A stretch of 29,137 nucleotides of DNA from Dehalococcoidia bacterium SM23_28_2 (GTDB taxonomy: Bacteria; Chloroflexota; Dehalococcoidia; SM23-28-2), in assembly GCA_001303545.1 (NCBI GenBank), contig LJUA01000004.1, forward strand, positions 1 through 29,137. The letters are read 5' to 3'. The notes beneath the pieces were generated by a model. That model did no database searches. It saw only the letters and a program-made list of their open reading frames with translations, and was not told where the DNA came from. Shown here piece by piece: positions 23,772 to 29,137 of this stretch (position 1 is its first letter; every line of letters starts with the position of its first letter). The position numbers and the translations under genes were made by a program.

Positions 23772-24755
23772 CTAGTACCTCGGCCCTCCCGCTCCTAAGC
23801 GGACGCGGGGGTCGATGAAGCCGTAGGCGATATCGGTGACCAAGTTGGCCACGATGAAGGCAGTGGCCGTTATCAGGGTGACGGCCATGATCACGTCGTA
23901 GTCACGGTTGCCCACGGCCTCCCAGGTGAACTGGCCGATGCCGGGGATGCCGAATAGCGCCTCCACGAACAGGGAGCCGCCCAGCAGACCCACCAGGGCG
24001 AAGCCAACGATGGTGGTCATGGGCAGAAGGGCGTTGCGAGCGACATGGCGAGTGATCACCACGATCTCCCGCAGGCCCTTGGCCCGCGCCGTGCGCACGA
24101 AGTCCTCGTCCAGCACCTCCAGGGTCTGAGCGCGCATCAGGCGGGCCACGCCGGCGATGCCCGGCAGTGATAGGGCCAGAATGGGCATGATGATCCGCTT
24201 ATCGAAGATGCCGATCTTCATGCCCAAGATGTCTTTCTCCACCCAGCCGCTGCTGGGCAGCCATCCCAGCTTGAGGGCAAATATAAACTGCAAAACAGGT
24301 ATGGTGACCAAGACAGGGACAGACCTGAAGAACAGAAAACCGCCGATCGTTAAGGGGTCCTGCCAGGTTCCCTGCCTGAGAGCCGCCCAGATCCCCGCCG
24401 GAATGCCGATGGCGAAAATGATGATCAGAGCCACCAGGTTGTACTGGATGGTGACCCACATCTTGTCGAAGATAATGTCCTTCACGGGCACACCCAGATA
24501 GGTGAAGCTGGTGCCCAGGTCGCCGTGGAAGACGTCCCACATGTAGCGGCCGTACTGGGCAAAGAAGGGGTCATCCAAGCCCTGCTCGTGGCGAATCGCC
24601 TCCACCCGCTCGGGATCGTGGTATTGCCCCTGCAGGATCTCCACCGGGTCGCCCGGCCCGAAGCGGCCGAGGGCGAAGGTAACCAGCGACACCGCCAGAA
24701 GGACGAACGGCGCCCAGATCAAGCGCCGCACTACGAAGGGGAGAATGCCCTGCAT
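23772..24755 (-). CDS. peptide/nickel-type ABC transporter permease (DppB/OppB)
   Basis: Inner-membrane permease of 327 residues. The N-terminal helix FVVRRLIWAPFVLLAVSLVTFALGRF is typical of DppB/OppB, followed by the GDPVEILQGQ segment, a periplasmic loop, and five further helices. The EAA loop is EVLDEDFVRTARAKGLREIVVITRHVARNAL. The C-terminus LVTDIAYGFIDPRVRLG is the family hallmark. Its ATG lies 27 bases after the binding-protein stop, with AGAAGATGC near the start but no strong ribosome site. It pairs with DppC to form the channel. Confidence 0.92.
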   Translation of the reverse strand: MQGILPFVVRRLIWAPFVLLAVSLVTFALGRFGPGDPVEILQGQYHDPERVEAIRHEQGLDDPFFAQYGRYMWDVFHGDLGTSFTYLGVPVKDIIFDKMWVTIQYNLVALIIIFAIGIPAGIWAALRQGTWQDPLTIGGFLFFRSVPVLVTIPVLQFIFALKLGWLPSSGWVEKDILGMKIGIFDKRIIMPILALSLPGIAGVARLMRAQTLEVLDEDFVRTARAKGLREIVVITRHVARNALLPMTTIVGFALVGLLGGSLFVEALFGIPGIGQFTWEAVGNRDYDVIMAVTLITATAFIVANLVTDIAYGFIDPRVRLGAGGPRY

Positions 24756-24782
24756 CTTCTCTTACATGTCGCCGTCGCGAGC

Positions 24783-26444
24783 CTACTCCTCTATGTAGAC
24801 GTAGCGCATCCTGGGGATGACGAACGGAGGAAGGGTATAGTCCTTGACGTAGGGCTTGATCAGCACGTTGAACTCGTCGTGGAACAGGGGTATCCAGGGC
24901 ACGTCGTTGACGATGATCTGCTCCGCCTGCTGATACAACGACAGCCGCGTGGCCTCGTCCGCCTCCGCATCCGCCTCCTCCAGCAGGCGATCCACATCGG
25001 CGTTCGCATACTGGCTGTAGTTGGTGGTGCTATCGCTGTGGAACTGGATCGTCAAGAAATTCTCCGGGTCAGGGTAGTCGGCCACCCAGCCCATTTCGAA
25101 CATCTGGTACTTGCCCTCATGGACATCGTGGAAGAAGGTGGCGGTCTCCGCCTGACGAGTGGAGATCTCAATCCCCAGGTTCTCCTCCCACATGGCCAGA
25201 ATGGCCTCGCTCACCGGCCCCACGCTGGCTCCCCGTCCCGAAGAGGCGATCTCGATGTCGGGCAGACCCTCGGGCCCGCCGTAGCTGGACTCCGCCAGCA
25301 GTTGACGCGCCTTCTCCGGATCGAACTCCAGACCCTGGAGGTCCTCGTTAAAGCCGGGGATGCTCGGCGGCAGGATGCCATCGGCCTCCACCACTGCATC
25401 CAGCAGCACTACCTCGATGAGCTTGTCCTTATCGATGGCATGAGCGAAGGCCTGGCGCACTTTGAGGTCATCGAAGGGCGGCGTCTGCACGCTGAAGCCG
25501 ATGTACCAGATGTCCATCCGCGGCGCCTCATGAAACTCCGCATTGAGAGGCTCAGCGGGGTCGCGCACCCGCTCGATGTCATTCAGGCCAACGCCAGTGA
25601 CATCGAGCTCATCGTTCTCGTACATGGTGATAGCAGAGCCGCCGCCAAGGGTGTACACCAGCCGACCCAACAATGGCGCTCCTAGGTGATAGCGGCTGTT
25701 CGGCTCCAGAACGATGCGCTGTCCCAGGTCCCACTCCGCCAGCTTGAAGGGCCCGGTGGCGTTGGGCTTGCGCTGCCAGTTGGTGCCGCTGAAGCAGGTG
25801 CTGCCCTCCACCTGATTGCGATCTACGACAAAGGCGGTGGGATAGGTCAGCTTGGCCAGGAAGGAGACCTGGGGAGCGTCGATGGTGATGTTAAGGGTGT
25901 AGTTGTCCACCACCTCGATGCCTGTGACCTCTTCGGCCTCACCGTCAACGAACTCCTCAGCCCCCACGATATCGCCCAGGTAGACTTCGCCCACCGTGGA
26001 CTGCGTGTCAGGGTCAAGGGCCCGCTCCATGGAGTACTTGACGTCGCTGGCCGTTACCTGACGATCCCCTTTGTGAAAGAGGACGCCGCGCCGGAGATAG
26101 AAAGTGTAGACCGTGCCGTCGTCGCTTATGTCCCACCTTTCAGCAATGTCCGGCACGATCTGGAGGTCGCGGTCGATGGTCACCAGGCCGCCGAAGACCT
26201 CCACGATGTAGTTGGCGGAATCGACATCGCTGGCGCAGGCGGGGTCAAGGGTCAAGGGGTCTCTGCCCAGCAACCGCAGTTCGCCGCCAGCGGCTGCGGA
26301 AGGTGTCCCCGTGATCTGGGCGGCTGGCGTCCCCTGGGATGACTCCTCCCCATCGCCACCGCCGCCGACCAGCGCCGCCACCACACCAACGACCACGGCC
26401 ACCGCGATGACCAAACCGCCCAGAACCAGAACCAAGTTCCTCAT
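24783..26444 (-). CDS. ABC transporter substrate-binding protein, family 5 (DppA/OppA type)
   Basis: Extracytoplasmic solute receptor of 553 residues for the two permeases downstream. The N-terminal hydrophobic segment (NLVLVLGGLVIAVAVVVGVVAALV) is followed by a Gly/Ser-rich linker. No lipobox cysteine is seen, so it is probably held by an uncleaved helix. The SBP_bac_5 fold follows: LTLDPACASDVDSANYIVE, the AERWDISDDGTVYTFYLRRGVLFHKG signature (about residues 105-130), and the C-terminal VNDVPWIPLFHDE block. A peptide ligand is likely by family but is not shown. It is the first gene of the transporter cluster, 91 bases after the aspS stop. Confidence 0.92.
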   Translation of the reverse strand: MRNLVLVLGGLVIAVAVVVGVVAALVGGGGDGEESSQGTPAAQITGTPSAAAGGELRLLGRDPLTLDPACASDVDSANYIVEVFGGLVTIDRDLQIVPDIAERWDISDDGTVYTFYLRRGVLFHKGDRQVTASDVKYSMERALDPDTQSTVGEVYLGDIVGAEEFVDGEAEEVTGIEVVDNYTLNITIDAPQVSFLAKLTYPTAFVVDRNQVEGSTCFSGTNWQRKPNATGPFKLAEWDLGQRIVLEPNSRYHLGAPLLGRLVYTLGGGSAITMYENDELDVTGVGLNDIERVRDPAEPLNAEFHEAPRMDIWYIGFSVQTPPFDDLKVRQAFAHAIDKDKLIEVVLLDAVVEADGILPPSIPGFNEDLQGLEFDPEKARQLLAESSYGGPEGLPDIEIASSGRGASVGPVSEAILAMWEENLGIEISTRQAETATFFHDVHEGKYQMFEMGWVADYPDPENFLTIQFHSDSTTNYSQYANADVDRLLEEADAEADEATRLSLYQQAEQIIVNDVPWIPLFHDEFNVLIKPYVKDYTLPPFVIPRMRYVYIEE

Positions 26445-26535
26445 CGCAACCCAAGAAGCCTCCGCCCGGCAGGCGACAGTCTTCCCCTACCGATGACGGA
26501 AGCTAGCCCACAAAAGTTACACCGCAGGAACAGCC

Positions 26536-28356
26536 TCAAGGAGATTCCTTCGGGACTACCCCCGGCCTCAGCGCTATGTGCAGCTCTGCCAGTTGGGCAT
26601 CGGACACAGTGGAGGGAGCGCCGAACAGGGGGTCGGAGGCGGTCTTCGTCTTGGGAAAGGCGATCACCTCCCGAATGTCCCGCTCGCCGGCCAGGATCAT
26701 CACCGTGCGATCAAGGCCGGTGGCGATGCCGCCGTGGGGCGGCGCACCGTATTCGAATGCCTCCAGCATGTGGCCGAAGCGGTACTGGGCCTCCTCAGGC
26801 GAGATGCGCAGCAGGCTGAACATCTTCTCCTGCACGTCGCGGCGATGAATTCGGATGCTGCCGCCGGCTATCTCCCAGCCGTTGCAGACCAGGTCGTAGG
26901 CGCGCGCCCGAACGTGACCCGGGTCGGTATCCATGAGGGGCAGATCCTCTTCTTTGGGAGAGGTGAACGGATGGTGCACCGGATCCCAGCGCTCCTCGGC
27001 CTCGTTCCAGTCCAGAAGGGGGAATTCGGTGACGAAGCAGAAGGTGAAGACGCCCTCATCGACCAGATCCAAGCGGCGGGCCATCTCCCGCCGCAGGCCG
27101 TCCAGCGCCTGGCAGACCTGCTCCTCCTGATCGGCCACCATGATAATCAGGTCGCCGCGGTTGGCCCCCGCGCGGGCAGCGATGCCCCGCACCTCCTCCA
27201 GGCGAAGGAAACGGTGCGTGGGCGAGTGGAACTCTTCGGCGGTCAGCTCCTCCACTGGCCCTTCGCCGGTCAAGCCGATGGATATGAGCCCCTTGCCGCC
27301 CACCGTCTTGACGAAATCGGTGAGCTCGTCGATCTGGCGGCGGCTGAGGACGGCACCGCCGGGAGCGCAGATGGCCCGCACCACACCGCCGGCGGCCAGT
27401 GTCTGCTGGAAAACTTCAAACTCCGATTCGGCCAGCAGGTCGGAGATGTCCACCAGCTCCATCCCGTAGCGCAGGTCCGGCTTGTCTGTGCCGAATCGAC
27501 GCATCGCCTCGTCGTAAGTGAAGCGGGGGAACGGCTTGGGCAGCCGCACGTCAGGCCGAATCGTCTCCACCATCGCAACGTGGAGGTCCTCCATCAGATT
27601 CAGCATGTCATCTTCGTTTATGAAGCTTATCTCCATGTCCAGCTGAGTGAACTCCGGCTGGCGATCGGCCCGCAGGTCTTCGTCGCGGAAGCAGTGAGCG
27701 ATCTGGAAGTAGCGCTCGAACCCGGACACCATTAGGAGCTGCTTGAGCTGCTGGGGCGACTGGGGCAGAGCATAGAAAAGGCCGGGGTTGACGCGGCTGG
27801 GCACCAGGTAGTCGCGCGCCCCCTCGGGCGTGCTCTTGATAAGAATGGGCGTCTCCACCTCTGTGAAACCTCGGTCGCTGAGGAAGTTGCGAATGAACCG
27901 AGTCACGTTGTGGCGGAGGATCATATTTTTGTGCATGCGCTCACGCCGCAGGTCCAGGTAGCGATAGCGCAGTCGTAGCAGGTCCTCAACCTCCGTATCC
28001 TCGTTGATATAGAAGGGCGGCGTCTTGGATGGGTTGAGAAGGGCCGCGCCCTGGGCGCGCACCTCCACCTCGCCGGTGGGCATATTGCGGTTCTCGGTAC
28101 CCGACGGCCGCCGCGCTACCGTGCCCTTCACGTGGAGCACGTACTCGTTGCGCACATCGCTGGCCACTTTGTGGGCCTCCTCGGCCCCTTTAGGATTGAA
28201 CACTACCTGAACGATGCCTTCGTGGTCGCGCAGGTCGATGAAAATGAGGCTGCCGTGGTCGCGGCGGCGGTGTACCCAGCCGGCCAGGGAGACCTCCTCG
28301 CCTTCGTGTTCGGCGCGCAATTCGCCGCAGCTACGAGATTTCAGATACGTTTTCAT
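26536..28356 (-). CDS. aspS: aspartyl-tRNA synthetase, probably non-discriminating
   Basis: Charges tRNA-Asp with aspartate. It has 606 residues, bacterial type. An N-terminal OB-fold anticodon domain (LAGWVHRRRDHG) is followed by class II motif 2 (FRDEDLRADRQPEFTQLDMEIS), the flipping-loop region LPQSPQQLKQLLM, a bacterial GAD insertion domain (about 290-420), and motif 3 (GIATGLDRTVMILAGE). His34 in RRRDH and Gly86 in RRPSG match the residues linked to relaxed tRNA choice (Asp and Asn) in studied enzymes. If so, Asn-tRNA would be made by GatCAB. Translation starts at an ATG without a ribosome site, close to a possible promoter. Confidence 0.96.
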   Translation of the reverse strand: MKTYLKSRSCGELRAEHEGEEVSLAGWVHRRRDHGSLIFIDLRDHEGIVQVVFNPKGAEEAHKVASDVRNEYVLHVKGTVARRPSGTENRNMPTGEVEVRAQGAALLNPSKTPPFYINEDTEVEDLLRLRYRYLDLRRERMHKNMILRHNVTRFIRNFLSDRGFTEVETPILIKSTPEGARDYLVPSRVNPGLFYALPQSPQQLKQLLMVSGFERYFQIAHCFRDEDLRADRQPEFTQLDMEISFINEDDMLNLMEDLHVAMVETIRPDVRLPKPFPRFTYDEAMRRFGTDKPDLRYGMELVDISDLLAESEFEVFQQTLAAGGVVRAICAPGGAVLSRRQIDELTDFVKTVGGKGLISIGLTGEGPVEELTAEEFHSPTHRFLRLEEVRGIAARAGANRGDLIIMVADQEEQVCQALDGLRREMARRLDLVDEGVFTFCFVTEFPLLDWNEAEERWDPVHHPFTSPKEEDLPLMDTDPGHVRARAYDLVCNGWEIAGGSIRIHRRDVQEKMFSLLRISPEEAQYRFGHMLEAFEYGAPPHGGIATGLDRTVMILAGERDIREVIAFPKTKTASDPLFGAPSTVSDAQLAELHIALRPGVVPKESP

Positions 28357-28365
28357 GATACCCAG

Positions 28366-28394
28366 AGTTTCGCATTTCCCCTAGCCAAAGTCAA
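28366..28394 (-). promoter_or_regulatory. possible promoter of aspS
   Basis: On the - strand, TTGACT (28394-28389) and GAAACT (28371-28366), spaced 17. The -35 is good and the -10 poor (3 of 6). The predicted start is only about 3 bases before the aspS ATG. Confidence 0.35.
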
Positions 28395-28396
28395 CG

Positions 28397-28425
28397 TTGC
28401 TGCCCCTCAAAGGCGGTGCTACGAT
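28397..28425 (+). promoter_or_regulatory. promoter of hemW with extended -10
   Basis: TTGCTG (28397-28402) and TACGAT (28420-28425), with exactly 17 bases between; TGC directly precedes the -10. The predicted start is about 28432, so the hemW leader would be about 7 bases. This also argues against the in-frame ATG at 28424 as the start codon. Confidence 0.4.
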
Positions 28426-28438
28426 GCGAGTAGGTATC

Positions 28439-29137
28439 ATGAGCGAGACAAGAGTCAGCCTGTACATCCACATCCCCTTCTGCCAGGCCAAGTGCTCCTA
28501 CTGCGACTTCAACTCCTACGCCGGGCTGGAGTCGCTAGTCCCGTCCTACGTGCGCGCCCTGCTCGCCGAGATGACGCTCTGGCAGCAGCCCATCCAGGGC
28601 ATGCAGGCGGCCACCGTCTTCCTGGGCGGCGGCACCCCCAGCCTGCTGCCGCTGGCAGATATCGAGCGCACGCTGACCGCCCTCCGCCAGCGCTTTCGCC
28701 TGGCCGCCGACGCCGAGGTCTCCTGCGAAGCCAACCCGGGGACAGTGCACCGCCCCTACCTTCGAGGGCTACGCTCGCTGGGAGTGAACCGCCTCAGCCT
28801 GGGCGTGCAGAGCTTCCACGATGACGAGCTGGCCGTCCTCGGCCGCATCCACAGAGCAGCGGAGGCCAGCGAGGCCTATCGCACGGCGCGGCAGGCGGGC
28901 TTCGACAACGTGAACCTGGACCTGATCTACGGCCTGCCCGGCCAGACAATGGCCGCCTGGCGGCAAACGGTGAGGGAAGCCATCGCCCTGCGGCCCGAGC
29001 ACCTGTCGCTGTACGCCCTGACGGTGGAGGAAGACACCCCCCTGGCCGACGATGTGGCCCACGGTCGCCTGCCCCCGCCGGACGCCGATCTGGCCGCCGA
29101 TATGTACCTCTGGGCCGAGGATGCCCTGGCGACCGCC
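28439..29137 (+). CDS. hemW: radical SAM protein HemW (coproporphyrinogen-oxidase-like), 5' part
   Basis: Radical SAM protein of the HemN/HemW group; HemW is a haem-binding chaperone in studied bacteria rather than a coproporphyrinogen oxidase. The gene runs off the right edge after about 233 residues. Visible are LYIHIPFCQAKCSYCDF with the Cx3Cx2C cluster motif and Phe in place of HemN's fourth Cys (favouring HemW), the SAM-binding GGGTPSLL, the NPGTV block and LSLGVQSF. The start chosen is the ATG at 28439 in the GGTATC-ATG context; the ATG at 28424 overlaps the predicted -10 box. It is divergent from aspS, with 82 bases between. Confidence 0.9.
   Translation, partial: MSETRVSLYIHIPFCQAKCSYCDFNSYAGLESLVPSYVRALLAEMTLWQQPIQGMQAATVFLGGGTPSLLPLADIERTLTALRQRFRLAADAEVSCEANPGTVHRPYLRGLRSLGVNRLSLGVQSFHDDELAVLGRIHRAAEASEAYRTARQAGFDNVNLDLIYGLPGQTMAAWRQTVREAIALRPEHLSLYALTVEEDTPLADDVAHGRLPPPDADLAADMYLWAEDALATA

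Larger units (their letters stand above)
28354..28441. other. 9-base inverted repeat embracing both divergent start codons (aspS/hemW)
   Basis: CATGATACC (28354-28362) and GGTATCATG (28433-28441) are perfect inverted copies 70 bases apart. Each contains a start codon: aspS on the - strand and hemW on the + strand. Both genes therefore start with the same GGTATC-ATG context and have very short predicted leaders. Confidence 0.6.

Noticed and set aside
24525..27735. Two long + strand frames (24525-25685 and 26578-27735) opposite the binding protein and aspS
   Set aside because: No family resemblance or ribosome sites, and wholly antisense to recognised genes.

Overview
The window is GC-rich, densely packed bacterial chromosome, with no tRNA, rRNA, CRISPR array or recognisable insertion sequence. 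Gene content and style point to a Chloroflexota-type bacterium, possibly a Dehalococcoidia relative: an LDH-like malate dehydrogenase, a NarL-type PAS histidine kinase pair, and a secreted beta-helix protein with a Thr-Pro linker and tandem C-terminal modules. That placement is an inference from family resemblance.

Left part (1-7939), central carbon metabolism. On the + strand lie the end of an aconitase, a malate dehydrogenase that carries a frameshift and an internal deletion, and the two subunits of class I fumarase. After a convergent PAP2 phosphatase, the - strand carries sdhA-sdhB-sdhE. This is a succinate dehydrogenase/fumarate reductase whose third subunit is HdrB-like (two CCG domains) rather than a haem-bearing membrane anchor.

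Middle (8001-13058), all on the - strand: a tightly packed tlyA-nadK-GNAT-NUDIX operon, then a LuxR-type response regulator followed by its PAS/HisKA_3 sensor kinase. Divergent from the two-component pair, on the + strand, are an unrecognised cysteine-rich protein and a second, clearly different succinate dehydrogenase: sdhC (dihaem cytochrome b, Wolinella FrdC type), sdhA2 and sdhB2, with overlapping genes. The window therefore encodes two non-homologously anchored succinate:acceptor oxidoreductases, and a sensor system sits beside the second.

Right part (17344-28356), - strand: clpX, clpP and tig (proteostasis), with a good terminator and a new promoter between clpP and clpX. Next come a secreted beta-helix protein, two Dpp/Opp-type permeases with their substrate-binding protein (no ATPase genes nearby), and aspS. 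A partial hemW is divergent from aspS at the right edge. The beta-helix gene is flanked by two imperfect direct copies of about 100 bp. Each copy holds the 3' end of the dppC permease gene plus an identical TGCTATAAT promoter element, which suggests the gene was inserted, or the locus rearranged, between dppC and tig.

The strongest items for a second look are the two SDH complexes with different third-cluster ligands, the repeat-flanked beta-helix gene, and the doubly lesioned malate dehydrogenase.
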